Source: Kiloniellales bacterium
GTDB taxonomy: Bacteria; Pseudomonadota; Alphaproteobacteria; Kiloniellales; JAKSDN01
Direction of reading: 5' to 3'
NCBI GenBank assembly: GCA_028280455.1
Contig: JANQLT010000081.1
Coordinates: forward strand, 1-64,000
Length of the DNA stretch: 64,000 nt
Made by a program: the position numbers and the translations under genes. Positions 50,013-59,492 of this stretch are shown here, piece by piece (the stretch's first letter is position 1; every line of letters begins with the position of its first letter). The notes below the pieces were generated by a model. It worked only from the letters and a program-made list of their open reading frames with translations. It searched no databases and was not told the DNA's origin.

Positions 50013-51694
50013 CCTTCGGGCTCGGCGTGACCGTAGTGCGCCGCCGCGGCCTGCTCGGAGATCAGGCCGTCGCGCAGGTCCCGCGCGACGCGGGGTGCCT
50101 CGCGCGTCGCGGGATCGCCGAGGCCGCCGCCGCCGGGCATCTCCAGGATCAGCCGGTCGCCGCCGGGCACCCTTTGGCGTCCCTTGCCGCGCAGGGCCGT
50201 GCCGCTCTTCAGGCGCAGCCGCCCGGTGGTGCCGTCGGCGCCGCCGTTGCGGCCGCGGGGCGCATGCTGCACCCGATCGAACATCGCCGAGATGGCGAAG
50301 GGCGCGCCCTCGATGTGGCCGATCTCCATGACCTGCCCGACGCCGCCGCGCAGCCGGCCCGGGCCGCCCGAGTCCGCGCGGTATTCCTTCCGCCAGACCA
50401 CGATGGGCGCGATGGTCTCGTTGATCTCGACCGGCGTGCTGCGCACGCCCGAGGGAAAGGCGGTGGCGTCGAGGCCGTCCTTGCCCGGCCGGGCGCCGGT
50501 GCCGCCGGTGTGGAACATGGAGATGGTGAAGGGCGCTCCCGGGTTCTCGGTCTCGTCCTTGTCGTCCGTGCCGGCGACGCCGTGGCCGCCCAGCAGGGTG
50601 GCGATCCACAGACAGGAGGTGCCTTCCGCCGGCACGCGCTCCGGCACCGCCTGGTGCAGGCAGCCGAGCACGACGTCGGGCAGCATCTGGCCGACCACGT
50701 GGCGGGTGGCGACCGCGCAGGGGTCCGGGGCGTTCAGGATGGAGCCGGCCGGCGCGGTCACGCGCACCGGCGCCAGCGAGCCGGCATTGTTGGGCACGGC
50801 CGAGCCGATGACGCAGCGCACGCCGAAGGAGGCATAGGCCTGGGTGTAGGTCAGCGGCACGTTGATGCCGCGCGCCGAGATCGGCGAGGTGCCGGCGAAG
50901 TCGACGTCGATGCCGCTCTCGCCGATGGTCATCTCGGCGACCAGGTCGATCGGCGACTCGTAGCCGTCGATGCGCATGGCGTTGCGGTAGACCCCGAAGG
51001 GCAGGGCGCGGATCTCCTCCAGCATGGCCTTCTCGGAGGCCGATATGATCGCCGCGGCGAGCGGCCCGATGTCGTCGAGATCGAACTCCGCCATCATGTC
51101 CAGCAGCCGGCGGCAGCCGGTCTCGTTGCAGGCGGCCAGCGAATAGAGGTCGCCTTCGACCTGGTCGGGCTCGCGCACGTTGGCGCGGACCAGCGCCAGC
51201 AGCGTCTCGTTCATGACGCCGCGGGTCGCCAGCGGCAGGATCGGCACCCGCACGCCCTCCTCGTAGACCTGCCGCGCATCGGGCCCGAAGCCGAGGCCGC
51301 CGACGTCGACCACGTGGCTGGTCGAGGCGAAGAGCGCCACGGGCCGGCCGTTGCGGAAGGTCGGGGTGACGACGGTGAAGTCGTGCAGGTGGCCGGTGCC
51401 CTGCCAGGGATCGTTGGTGACGTAGACGTCGCCCTCGGCCATGTCCTCGACGGCGAAGCGCTGCAGGAAGAAGCCGACCGAGGCGGCCATGGCGTTGACA
51501 TGGCCCGGCGTGCCGGTCACCGCCTGGGCCAGCATCCGCCCCTCGAGGTCGAAGACACCGGCCGAGAGATCGCCCGCCTCGCGCACCGAGGTCGAGAAGG
51601 CCGTGCGGATCAAGGTCTGCGCCTGCTCCTCGACCACCGAGAGCAGCCGGTTCCACATGATCTGCAGATGAATCTGTTCGAGGGCGTCGCTCAT
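49991..51694 (-). CDS. Hydantoinase B/oxoprolinase subunit (HyuB-type)
   Basis: The ATG at 51694 gives 567 residues; a longer frame to 51814 is not family-like. HyuB features: LQIMWNRLLSVVEEQAQTLIRTAFSTSVREAGDLSAGVFD, TGTPGHVNAMAASV, YVTNDPWQGTGHLHDF, and C-terminal GGPGRLRGGVGQVMEI and PGGGGLGDP. With HyuA subunits these enzymes hydrolyse hydantoins, 5-oxoproline or carboxylate ketones in an ATP-dependent way. The HyuA-type partner is at 57306, on the same strand but about 5.6 kb upstream; normally the two are adjacent. Confidence 0.92.
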   Translation of the reverse strand: MSDALEQIHLQIMWNRLLSVVEEQAQTLIRTAFSTSVREAGDLSAGVFDLEGRMLAQAVTGTPGHVNAMAASVGFFLQRFAVEDMAEGDVYVTNDPWQGTGHLHDFTVVTPTFRNGRPVALFASTSHVVDVGGLGFGPDARQVYEEGVRVPILPLATRGVMNETLLALVRANVREPDQVEGDLYSLAACNETGCRRLLDMMAEFDLDDIGPLAAAIISASEKAMLEEIRALPFGVYRNAMRIDGYESPIDLVAEMTIGESGIDVDFAGTSPISARGINVPLTYTQAYASFGVRCVIGSAVPNNAGSLAPVRVTAPAGSILNAPDPCAVATRHVVGQMLPDVVLGCLHQAVPERVPAEGTSCLWIATLLGGHGVAGTDDKDETENPGAPFTISMFHTGGTGARPGKDGLDATAFPSGVRSTPVEINETIAPIVVWRKEYRADSGGPGRLRGGVGQVMEIGHIEGAPFAISAMFDRVQHAPRGRNGGADGTTGRLRLKSGTALRGKGRQRVPGGDRLILEMPGGGGLGDPATREAPRVARDLRDGLISEQAAAAHYGHAEPEGQEGAEA

Positions 51695-51734
51695 GTGTGG
51701 TCCGAGCCTAGCTATTGCCTTCCCAAATCGAGAC

Positions 51735-52151
51735 CTATTTGCGCGCGTCTTGCCTTGGCATTTCTCCTCGCCATGCGAGGATCGTTTCGTCAGCCGTGAC
51801 GAGCGTGGCGCCAATCGATAGGGCCGAGGCGACGATGATCCGATCGGCGGGGTCGCCGTGCAAGTTCTCCAGGCTGCCGGCAGCCAAGCCGATAGAGCCG
51901 TCTACCTGTATCTCTTGAACACCGAAGTTGAACAGGCTCTGGCGCCATTTGCCGAGCGGCCCCCCGAGAGTGACCCGGTTTTTTCGCACCAGCATCGCGA
52001 CTTCCCAGAAGGTGATCGCCGAGACGTGAAGGGCTTGATCCTGGATCGCTTCGTCGGCCATGCGACGAGACCGCGATCCAAGTCTCGTCATTCCTTGGTC
52101 GAGCCAGACGAGCGCGTGGGTATCGAAGAGGATCAGCGGTCCGCATCCCAC
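51735..52151 (-). CDS. vapC: VapC-type PIN-domain toxin
   Basis: A 138-residue PIN ribonuclease with all acidic residues: Asp in LFDTHALVWLD, Glu in TFWEVAMLV, Asp in HGDPADRIIVASA and Asp in LVTADETIL. Such toxins cleave tRNA or rRNA when not neutralised. Its start overlaps the antitoxin end by 19 bp, which is usual for toxin-antitoxin operons. It sits between the two separated hydantoinase genes. Confidence 0.92.
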   Translation of the reverse strand: MGCGPLILFDTHALVWLDQGMTRLGSRSRRMADEAIQDQALHVSAITFWEVAMLVRKNRVTLGGPLGKWRQSLFNFGVQEIQVDGSIGLAAGSLENLHGDPADRIIVASALSIGATLVTADETILAWRGEMPRQDARK

Positions 52152-52360
52152 TCGACGTCAATGGGCGCGATGATGTCGCCCTTGACCTTGATGAGGCCCT
52201 TGTGGGCGCCGAACAGCGACTTGACGGGCTTCTTGACCGGCGATAGCTCGGCGACCGGCTTGCCGTTCTTGGTGATCACCAGCGTCTCGCCGGACTCCGC
52301 CACTTCATCCATGAGTTTCAAGCACTTGGCTTTGAACTCGGAGGCCTTGATGGTCTTCAT
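52133..52360 (-). CDS. Phd/YefM-type antitoxin
   Basis: The ATG at 52360 with AAGGAAA upstream gives 75 residues; an in-frame extension to 52396 covers the operator and is rejected. N-terminal MKTIKASEFKAKCLKLMDEVAESGETLVITKNGKPVAEL is the Phd DNA-binding/dimer fold; the short C-terminus (HKGLIKVKGDIIAPIDVEWD) wraps the toxin. It should bind the tandem 12-bp sites just upstream and repress the pair. Confidence 0.92.
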   Translation of the reverse strand: MKTIKASEFKAKCLKLMDEVAESGETLVITKNGKPVAELSPVKKPVKSLFGAHKGLIKVKGDIIAPIDVEWDADR

Positions 52361-52371
52361 CGCGGTTTCCT

Positions 52372-52395
52372 TGACTATGGTCATGACTATAGTCA
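52372..52395. promoter_or_regulatory. Tandem 12-bp operator of the antitoxin-toxin operon
   Basis: TGACTATGGTCA (52372-52383) directly abuts TGACTATAGTCA (52384-52395); the second is a perfect palindrome and the first differs by one base. They lie 12-35 bp upstream of the antitoxin start, where Phd-family proteins autoregulate. Binding is inferred. Confidence 0.65.
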
Positions 52396-52541
52396 CATGA
52401 CCTCCAAGAGTCCAGCGGTCGTCCCTATGTGGCGGTCCGCTCGGTGCCGCGCGCGACGACCTTGCGGTCCTTCCAGCGCCGGGGTCGCCGGCTCGATATC
52501 TACAATTATAGGTTTAGCGGAAACTTCACGCCTCCCGGCGC

Positions 52542-52994
52542 ATGCTTGCGCGTCTTGGGGATGAGGGGAGTGCCGCGACCGTGGCGGTCTTTGGCGATCT
52601 GCATCGGAACCTCTTGGCCGGCCTCAGGCTGAGCCTGTTTCTGCCGGTCAAGGCCGACGCCTTCCGGTCGACTGTCGGGCAGGCCATCAGTCTGACGCTT
52701 CTGTCCTTCCTTCTGCTCCTGTCGCAGGGCTACCTCTTGACCGTCGAGCCGCGCGCTTTCCACGCCGAAGGGCTGTGGTCGTTCGCGGCCATCATGTTCG
52801 TCTATGTCGTCGCGATCGCCCTGCGGGGCGTCGCGGCAGCCGAAGAGAGCCTGGACTTCGAGCCGTCGGAGCCGCAGATCCATGTCGGCAGCGCGATCCG
52901 GCCGAAGCTCGAGGCCCTCGAGCGCCGGCTCCAAGGTCTCGCCAACATCGCCGCCGACAGCGGCGGCGAGGCGCCCGACTCGCTGCCCAACTAG
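52542..52994 (+). CDS. Hypothetical membrane protein
   Basis: A 150-residue protein. FGDLHRNLLAGLRLSLFLPVKADAFR leads into two hydrophobic helices (ISLTLLSFLLLLSQGYLL and FAAIMFVYVVAIAL), then a charged C-terminus with a possible short coiled-coil (KLEALERRLQGLANIAAD). The N-terminus resembles the membrane anchor of larger conserved proteins, so this may be a shortened member. Alone between the divergent toxin-antitoxin operon and the convergent aminopeptidase. Function unknown; the start is uncertain. Confidence 0.6.
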   Translation: MLARLGDEGSAATVAVFGDLHRNLLAGLRLSLFLPVKADAFRSTVGQAISLTLLSFLLLLSQGYLLTVEPRAFHAEGLWSFAAIMFVYVVAIALRGVAAAEESLDFEPSEPQIHVGSAIRPKLEALERRLQGLANIAADSGGEAPDSLPN

Positions 52995-53006
52995 GCATCG
53001 GACGGC

Positions 53007-55754
53007 TCACTCGCCCGCGCCGGGCCCCGTCGTGAAATAGGCCACCGCCTCCGCCCGCTGGCGCTCGACCAGGCCGGCGCAGATCTCGATGCGCTCCAGG
53101 ACGTTGGCCAGCGCGCGGGGGCCGCCGGGCTGGGTCTCGGCCTTGGGGCCGAAGAAGGCCTCGACCTCGTCGCGCCTCTCGAGGCTGCAGAAGGCCGAGG
53201 TCAGCCAGGGCAGGTTGCCGAGATGGCCGCTGGGCAGGCGGGCGACGAGCCGGTCGTAGTTGGCTTGGACCCAGGCCCAGAGATCCTCGCGGTTGTCGAC
53301 CCGGCGCCCCTGGCGGTAGATCAGCCGCGAGGCCTCGCGCTGCCGGACCTTCTGAGTCATGGCGAGCTCGCGCACCTTGGCGGTGATCGCCGGATCGTTC
53401 TGGTAGGCCAGGACCGCGGTAATGTTGCCGCGCAGCACGGCGTCGTCCGTCTCGGCGAGATGCGCCAGCAGCGTCTCGACGAAGGGCAGGCCGGTCTCGT
53501 CGGTCGCCACGTTGAGCGCGGCGCGGACCAGGCTGGGATCGACCGCCGCCTTGTTCAGGCGGCCGTCGGCGCCGTGGCCGAGGTAGGCCTGGCCGACCTC
53601 GCTCAGCACGGCGCGTATCTCGCTGTCCTCGGCATCGATGGCCAGGAACCAGACCAGCTCGGCGCGCATCAGCTCGGCGTTGGCGTCGCCCGCCAGCGCG
53701 TCCGTGGCCACCGGCGACCAGCCAATGCGCTCGAGCACCGGGCGATAGAGCCTGCGGTAGTGCGCCAGCACGCGCTCGCGCTGGCTACGGGGCGTGACGA
53801 AGTTCTTGATGTCGCGCAGGATGTCGAAGGGCGCCTTGACCACGTCCCAGGCCGGCGCGCGGACCGCCATCTCGACCACGGCCAGCAGGTCCTCGATGTC
53901 GACGAAACCGGAGCGGTAGCCCTTCGCGGCGTTGACCGTGACGTTGTAGAGGTCGCTCGCCTCGAGCTGATCCGCCGACTCGACCAGCGCCCGCAGCCCC
54001 GCCGGCTCGAGCGCCCAGCGGTAGTAGCCGGCGCCGGCGCTGTTCGGCAGCAGCCAGCGCGGGCAGCTTTCGGCCGGCAGCGCGATCTCTTCGACCGTTT
54101 CGCGCAGCAGCCGGCAGTGCTGCTTGCGGGCCGTGCCGTCGTGGTAGGCGAAGCAGGCCGGGATCTCCCAGCGCTCGTCGCGCGAGCCCTTGGAACCCAG
54201 GGGCAGGTAGCGCGACTGCCGCAGGGTCAGGCGCGGCGCCCCGCCGGCGGGGCATTGCAAGGTGGTCTCGACCAGCGGCACGCCCGGCTGCTCGATGAAG
54301 GAGCGGAAGGCCGAGACGATCTGCGGGTCCTCCGTCGCGTCCTCCAGGGCGTCGAAGAAGTCCTCGGCGCTGGCCGTGCCGTGCGGGAAGCGCTTGAGGT
54401 AGGTCTGTACCGCCCGGCGAAAGACCTCGCGGCCCAGGTAGCGCTCGAACATGCCGAGCACGCCGGCGCCCTTGGAATAGGTGATGCTGTCGAAGGCGCT
54501 CTTGATGTCGTGGTGACTGTCGATCGGCTGGCGGATCTGCCGGGCGCTGATGAGCTGGTCGCTCCACATGGCCCATTCGGCCGAGCGCAAGGGGCCGCGG
54601 TTGTCGAACACGGCGGGCTGCCAGGCGTGGGTGGCCAGGCTGGCAAGCCAGGTGGCGAAGGACTCGTTCAGCCAGAGATCGTCCCACCACTTGGGCGTGA
54701 CCAGGTTTCCGAACCAGTTGTGGGCGATCTCGTGGGCGTGCAGGGAGGCGTAGTAGCGCTCCTGGTAGATCGAGGGGTTGTCGTCGAACAGCAGGCCGGA
54801 CTCGCGATAGATCATCAGGCCGGCGTTCTCCATGCCGCCCGCGGAGAAATCGACGGCGGCGACCAGGTCGAGCTTCTCGTAGGGATAGGGCAGGCCGAAG
54901 TAGTCCTCGAAGATCTCGACCAGCGGACCGCTGTTCTCCAGCGCATAGGCGAACTGCGGGCCCTTGCCGCGCGCCGCGATGCCGCGCAGCGGCAGCGGCC
55001 GCGACCGCACGTCCGTGGGCGGCAGGTCTGGTGCCTCGACGACGTCGAAGTCGCCGACGGCGAGCGCGATCAGGTAGGTCGGCAAGGGCTTGGTCGTCGC
55101 GAAGCGCACGCGCTTCTGGCCGCTTTCGAGCGCGACGCTCGCCATCTCCGGCGCGTTTGAGAAGGCGCCGTGGTCGGCCTCGACCGTGAGCGTGATGTCG
55201 TAGGGCGTCTTGAAGCGCGGCTCGTCGAAGGAGGGAAAGGCCGCGCGGGCGGAGAGCGGCTGGAACTGCGTATAGGCGTAGGACTTGCCGTCGACCGTGG
55301 TCTTGTAGAGGCCGCGCAGGCCGTCGCCGAAGGCCGCGTCGTAGACGATCACCAGGGTCGCCGTGCCGGGGCCCACCGGCCGCTCCAGGCTCAGGCGCGC
55401 GACGCCGCTGTCGTCGCGCTGCTCGAAGCGGCCGGCGACCTCCTTGCCGTCCTTGTCGAGCGCGAAGGCCTCGATCGGCCGCAGCGTCTTGCCGTGCAAC
55501 CAGATGTGGTCCTGCGCCGCGTCCAAGGTGACCGCGATCTCGACCCGGCCGGAGAAGCGCTCGCGCGTCGGCACGACGGTGAGGTCGAGCTTGTAGTGGG
55601 TCGGCGCGACACCGGCCGGCAGCTTGCCCAGGGGCACGTCCTGGTCAGCGGCGGCGCTGCCGGCGAAGGCGAGCGCAAGAAGCACGGCGACCGCCGTCAA
55701 CCGACGCAAAGGGCGACAGTGGCGAGTGCTGGTTTGAAGCCCGAGGCCTAGCAT
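53007..55754 (-). CDS. M1-family zinc aminopeptidase, exported
   Basis: The ATG at 55754 gives 915 residues; a longer open frame running into the divergent hydrolase gene is a shadow. A signal peptide (LTAVAVLLALAFAGSAAA) is followed by the M1 beta domain, the exopeptidase motif GGMENAG near residue 305, and the zinc site HEIAHNWFGN...LNESFA (HExxH-x18-E) near 340. The C-terminal helical ERAP1-like domain (about 520-910) is complete. It cleaves N-terminal residues from peptides in the periplasm. It is divergent from the beta-lactamase-like gene; 33 bp separate the annotated frames. Confidence 0.94.
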   Translation of the reverse strand: MLGLGLQTSTRHCRPLRRLTAVAVLLALAFAGSAAADQDVPLGKLPAGVAPTHYKLDLTVVPTRERFSGRVEIAVTLDAAQDHIWLHGKTLRPIEAFALDKDGKEVAGRFEQRDDSGVARLSLERPVGPGTATLVIVYDAAFGDGLRGLYKTTVDGKSYAYTQFQPLSARAAFPSFDEPRFKTPYDITLTVEADHGAFSNAPEMASVALESGQKRVRFATTKPLPTYLIALAVGDFDVVEAPDLPPTDVRSRPLPLRGIAARGKGPQFAYALENSGPLVEIFEDYFGLPYPYEKLDLVAAVDFSAGGMENAGLMIYRESGLLFDDNPSIYQERYYASLHAHEIAHNWFGNLVTPKWWDDLWLNESFATWLASLATHAWQPAVFDNRGPLRSAEWAMWSDQLISARQIRQPIDSHHDIKSAFDSITYSKGAGVLGMFERYLGREVFRRAVQTYLKRFPHGTASAEDFFDALEDATEDPQIVSAFRSFIEQPGVPLVETTLQCPAGGAPRLTLRQSRYLPLGSKGSRDERWEIPACFAYHDGTARKQHCRLLRETVEEIALPAESCPRWLLPNSAGAGYYRWALEPAGLRALVESADQLEASDLYNVTVNAAKGYRSGFVDIEDLLAVVEMAVRAPAWDVVKAPFDILRDIKNFVTPRSQRERVLAHYRRLYRPVLERIGWSPVATDALAGDANAELMRAELVWFLAIDAEDSEIRAVLSEVGQAYLGHGADGRLNKAAVDPSLVRAALNVATDETGLPFVETLLAHLAETDDAVLRGNITAVLAYQNDPAITAKVRELAMTQKVRQREASRLIYRQGRRVDNREDLWAWVQANYDRLVARLPSGHLGNLPWLTSAFCSLERRDEVEAFFGPKAETQPGGPRALANVLERIEICAGLVERQRAEAVAYFTTGPGAGE

Positions 55755-55847
55755 TCGTGTACAGTAACACGATGGCGTTTCCGTGCTATGGCGACCGTCG
55801 AGGAGAGAGGGCTCGACACCAGCCGTTCCGTTGGGAGAAGCGACAGA

Positions 55848-57290
55848 ATGGGTCAGACGATTGCCGGGCGTTTGAGACTCGTCTTCCTGCTGCTCGTGCT
55901 CGCCTGGGTGAGCGCGTGCCAGTCGGCGCCGCGCTGGGCCCTCTACGATGGCGAGAGCCGCGACGTCTTCCCCGGCGAAAGCTGGGCCAAGGCGGAAAGC
56001 CCGGAGCTGCTCGGCTGGTCGTCGGACAAGCTGGCGGCAGCCCAGGCCTTTTCCCGGGAGATCGGCTCCACGGCGGTGATGATCGTCGAGAGCGGTGTCG
56101 TGGTCGACGCCTGGGGCGGCATCGCCACCAAGTCGAACCTGCACTCCGTTCGCAAGAGCCTGCTCAGTGGCCTGATCGGGATCGCGGTCGACGACGGGAA
56201 GATCGATCTCGCGACCAGCCTCGAAGAGCTCGGCATCGACGACAACGAGCCCTCGCTGACGGCCGTCGAGAAGCAGGCCACGGTCGGCGATCTGATCAAG
56301 GCGCGTTCCGGTATCTACCATCCCGCGCTCTACGAGACCCGGCGCATGACGGCCTCGAAGCCGCCGCGCGGCAGCCACGCGCCGGGCAGCTTCTGGCACT
56401 ACAACAACTGGGATTTCAACGCGCTGGGCACGATCTACGAGCAGGAGACCGGCGAGACGATCTTCGAGTCCTTCCGGCAGCGCATCGCCGAGCCCTTGCA
56501 GATGGAAGACTACCGGCCCAGCGACGGCGAGTACGTCACGGGCGCGAAGTCGGAGCACGCGGCCTATCCCTTTCGCATGACGGCCCGCGACCTGGCGCGT
56601 TTCGCGCTGCTCTATCTGCGCGAGGGGCGCTGGGCCGACCGGCAGATCGTCTCCGCCGACTGGGTGGCGGAGAGCACCGCGGCCCATTCCTCGATCGGCG
56701 CGGAGAGCGGCTACGGCTACATGTGGTGGACCGGCTCCGGCGGCGGCGTGAAGCCGAACGTCCGGATCCCGGCGCCGAGCTACCATGCGGCGGGCTGGGG
56801 CGGGCAGTATGCCTTCGTCTTTCCCTCTCTCGACCTGGTGTTGGTTCACCGCGTCAACACCGACGGGGACCACGCCTTCCTCACCAACAGACAGATCGGC
56901 CGCCTGCTCTGGATGATCCTGGCGGCCAAGGGCCTGCAGGACATCGGGCCGGACCCCTCGATCGAGGCCGCCGTGGGCACGCGGCTGCTGGGCGATGCCC
57001 TCGCCGGCCTCGGCGCGGACAGCACGCTGACCGGCAAGAACGGCGACGGCACCAGCTGGCGGATGACCTTGACGCCGGACGGCCGAACGAGCGGCGTCGC
57101 GGGGCGCGACGGCGAGTTCCGGGACAAAGGGACCTGGCGGGTCGACGCGGACCGCTTCTGCGTCACCTGGGACAACTGGCGGGAAGGACGGGAGCGCTGC
57201 TTCGGCGTGGTGCGCGACGGCGACGCGCTGAAGTCCTACGACCCCACCGGCACCTACCGCTCGACCATGACCCTCGTCACGGGGGAGTAG
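55848..57290 (+). CDS. Serine beta-lactamase-fold hydrolase, putative lipoprotein
   Basis: The ATG at 55848 with GGGAGAAG upstream gives 480 residues; an ATG at 55788 would add 20 non-signal residues. The N-terminal helix ends WVSACQS, a lipobox-like site. Catalytic motifs of class C/esterase type: SVRK (Ser-x-x-Lys) in LHSVRKSLLSGLIG near residue 112, YNN in WHYNNWDFNALG, and HAAGWGGQY near 305. The C-terminal ~110 residues form an extra domain with WRVDADRFCVTWDNWREGRERCF. Hydrolyses an ester or amide in the periplasm; not evidence for antibiotic resistance. Confidence 0.87.
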   Translation: MGQTIAGRLRLVFLLLVLAWVSACQSAPRWALYDGESRDVFPGESWAKAESPELLGWSSDKLAAAQAFSREIGSTAVMIVESGVVVDAWGGIATKSNLHSVRKSLLSGLIGIAVDDGKIDLATSLEELGIDDNEPSLTAVEKQATVGDLIKARSGIYHPALYETRRMTASKPPRGSHAPGSFWHYNNWDFNALGTIYEQETGETIFESFRQRIAEPLQMEDYRPSDGEYVTGAKSEHAAYPFRMTARDLARFALLYLREGRWADRQIVSADWVAESTAAHSSIGAESGYGYMWWTGSGGGVKPNVRIPAPSYHAAGWGGQYAFVFPSLDLVLVHRVNTDGDHAFLTNRQIGRLLWMILAAKGLQDIGPDPSIEAAVGTRLLGDALAGLGADSTLTGKNGDGTSWRMTLTPDGRTSGVAGRDGEFRDKGTWRVDADRFCVTWDNWREGRERCFGVVRDGDALKSYDPTGTYRSTMTLVTGE

Positions 57291-57305
57291 CGTTGCCGGC
57301 GGCCG

Positions 57306-59387
57306 TCAGCGCCGCGTCATGACGATGTAGCCGAGGTCATTGAGCCGCGCCTCGAAGCTGGGGCCCACCACGGTGGTCGTCTGTGGCTCGACGATCAGCG
57401 CCGGCCCCGCCACGCAAGTACCCGGCGACAACGCCTCGCGGCGGTAGACCGGCACGGCGCCGAAGCTTGCCGACTGGCTGTCGAAGAGCTGTCTCTCGCC
57501 GAGCGGCGCGGGTGGCGGGGCCGTGCCGTCGGGTGCCCGCGTGACCTGCGGCGCCGGAGTCTCCGTCGAGAGCGTCAGGGTCCAGCTCAGGATCTCGATG
57601 TCGAGGCCGGGAATGCGCCGGCCGTAGTGCCGGCTGTAGGTCTCGTCGAACAGCGCTTGCAGGGCGTCCCCATCGTCCTGCAGCAGCGCGCGCGCCGGCA
57701 GCGCGACCTCGATCTCGTGGCCCTGGCCGAGGTAGCGCATGGAGGCCGTGCGGGTCTCGACCAGGGGCGCGCCGCCGGCCGCCGGCTCGACGATGGCCGC
57801 CGCCTCGGCGCGCATCTCCGCCATCAGCGCGTTGGCCAGCGCGGCATCGAAGTCCGCCAGTCGCAGGTAGCGGCTGCGCACGACCTCGTAGGCGATCGCC
57901 GCGCGCAGGAAGCCGATGGCCGAGCCGACGCCGGCGCCGGTCGGCACCACCACGTGATCGATGCCGAGCTTCTCGGCCAGCCGGGCGGCATGGATCGGCG
58001 CCGCGCCGCCGAAGGCGACCATGGCGCGGCGGGCGATGTCCTTGCCCCACTCGATGGCATGGACCCGCGCCGCGTTGGCCATGGCCTCGTCGACCATCTC
58101 GCTGATCGCGAAGGCGGCCAGCGGCGTCTCCAGGCCGAGCCCCTGGCCGACGTCGGTGTCGATGCAGGCCGCGGCGGCGGCCGGATCGAGCGTCATGCTG
58201 CCGCCGGCGAAGTCGTCGGGGTCGAGCCGCCCGAGGGTCAGGTCGGCGTCGCTGACGGTCGGCGCGCTGCCGCCGCGGCCGTAGCAGGCCGGCCCCGGCT
58301 CGGCGCCCGCGCTTTCCGGGCCGACCACGACGCGTCCCAGCGCGTCCAGCGCGGCGATCGAGCCGCCGCCGGCGCCGATCTCGACCATCTCGATGCAGGG
58401 GATGCGCAGCGGAAGGCCGCTGCCCTTCTTGAAGCGATAGACCCGGTCGACCTCGAAGGCGCGCGAGGTCAGCGGCGTCGCCTCGTCGATCAGGCAGATC
58501 TTCGCCGTGGTGCCGCCCATGTCGAAGGAGAGCAGGGCGTCGAGGCCGCATTCCGCGGCGATCCGGCTGGCCAGCACCGCGCCGCCGGCCGGCCCGGATT
58601 CGACCAGGCGGATCGGGAAGCGCACCGCGGTCTCGAAGCCGGTCAGGCCGCCGCCCGAGGTCATCAGCAGGAAGGGGCAGGCGAAGCCCCGCGCGCGCAG
58701 CGCCGCTTCCAGCTCGGTCAGGTAGCGCGCCATGAGCGGCTGGATGTAGGCGTTGGCGCAGGCGGTCGACTGCCGCTCGTACTCGCGGATCTCCGGGCAG
58801 ACCTCCGACGACAGGGTGATCGGCAGATCCGGATGGGCCGCGCGCAGGATCGCCGCGACCCGCTCTTCGTGGGCCGGGTTGGCGTAGCTGTGGATCAGGC
58901 CGATGGCCAGGCTCTCGATCCCCTCGGCCTCGATCCGCGGCAGCAAGGCCTCGACGCTGGCCTCGTCGAGCGGCAGCAGGGCCTCGCCTTGGGCGCTCAG
59001 CCGCTCGCGCAGCGGCCAGCGCAGGTAGCGCGGCACCAGGGGATCCGGCCGATCGATGCCGATGTCGTACTGCTCGAAGCGGTTCTCGTAGGCCATCTCG
59101 AGAGAGTCGCGCAGGCCCTCGGTCACCAGCAGCGCCGTCTTGGCGCCCTTGCGCTCGATGATCGCGTTGGTCGCCAGGGTCGTGCCGTGGATGATCAGGC
59201 CGACCTCGGCCGGCTGCGTCGCGGTCTCCTCGAGCAGCTTGGCGATGCCGTCGAGCACCGCCTGCTCGGGCTGCCGGGGCGTGGTCAGGACCTTCGCCGT
59301 GGCCAGCGCGTCGCCGCGCTCCAGGGCAATGTCCGTGAAGGTGCCGCCGATATCGACGGCGAGCCGGGCGTTGTTCGGGCTGCTCAT
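57306..59387 (-). CDS. Hydantoinase A/oxoprolinase subunit (HyuA-type)
   Basis: A 693-residue protein with the ATP-binding actin-like fold: LAVDIGGTFTDIALE at residue 9, IIHGTTLATNAIIERKGAK, the mid-protein SFDMGGTTAKICLID near 290, IEMVEIGAGGGSIA, and PGPACYGRGGSAPTVSDADL. The C-terminal part ends GPALIVEPQTTTVVGPSFEA. It activates the substrate with ATP for the HyuB subunit, which is encoded at 49991. The intervening genes are unrelated, so the pair is split. Substrate unknown (hydantoin, 5-oxoproline, or a ketone). Confidence 0.92.
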   Translation of the reverse strand: MSSPNNARLAVDIGGTFTDIALERGDALATAKVLTTPRQPEQAVLDGIAKLLEETATQPAEVGLIIHGTTLATNAIIERKGAKTALLVTEGLRDSLEMAYENRFEQYDIGIDRPDPLVPRYLRWPLRERLSAQGEALLPLDEASVEALLPRIEAEGIESLAIGLIHSYANPAHEERVAAILRAAHPDLPITLSSEVCPEIREYERQSTACANAYIQPLMARYLTELEAALRARGFACPFLLMTSGGGLTGFETAVRFPIRLVESGPAGGAVLASRIAAECGLDALLSFDMGGTTAKICLIDEATPLTSRAFEVDRVYRFKKGSGLPLRIPCIEMVEIGAGGGSIAALDALGRVVVGPESAGAEPGPACYGRGGSAPTVSDADLTLGRLDPDDFAGGSMTLDPAAAAACIDTDVGQGLGLETPLAAFAISEMVDEAMANAARVHAIEWGKDIARRAMVAFGGAAPIHAARLAEKLGIDHVVVPTGAGVGSAIGFLRAAIAYEVVRSRYLRLADFDAALANALMAEMRAEAAAIVEPAAGGAPLVETRTASMRYLGQGHEIEVALPARALLQDDGDALQALFDETYSRHYGRRIPGLDIEILSWTLTLSTETPAPQVTRAPDGTAPPPAPLGERQLFDSQSASFGAVPVYRREALSPGTCVAGPALIVEPQTTTVVGPSFEARLNDLGYIVMTRR

Positions 59388-59492
59388 GGGCGCAGCCTAG
59401 GAGACCGACCAGTTCGTCGGCAAGCGGTGCTGGACCCATCGGGTCGGGCGGTCTAAGAGCGACGGCTGGTCTCCCGAGTCGGATCCCGCAAG

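Noticed and set aside
53223-55160. A 645-residue plus-strand frame over the aminopeptidase
   Set aside because: Low-complexity Val/Gly/Ala/Arg/Gln shadow; no motif, and the M1 zinc site is on the other strand.
53007-56873. A 1288-residue frame extending the aminopeptidase upstream
   Set aside because: The extra ~370 residues lie antisense to the beta-lactamase-like gene; a signal peptide begins at the ATG at 55754.
57627-59456. A 609-residue plus-strand frame over the HyuA gene
   Set aside because: Antisense shadow with biased composition; HyuA motifs are continuous on the minus strand.
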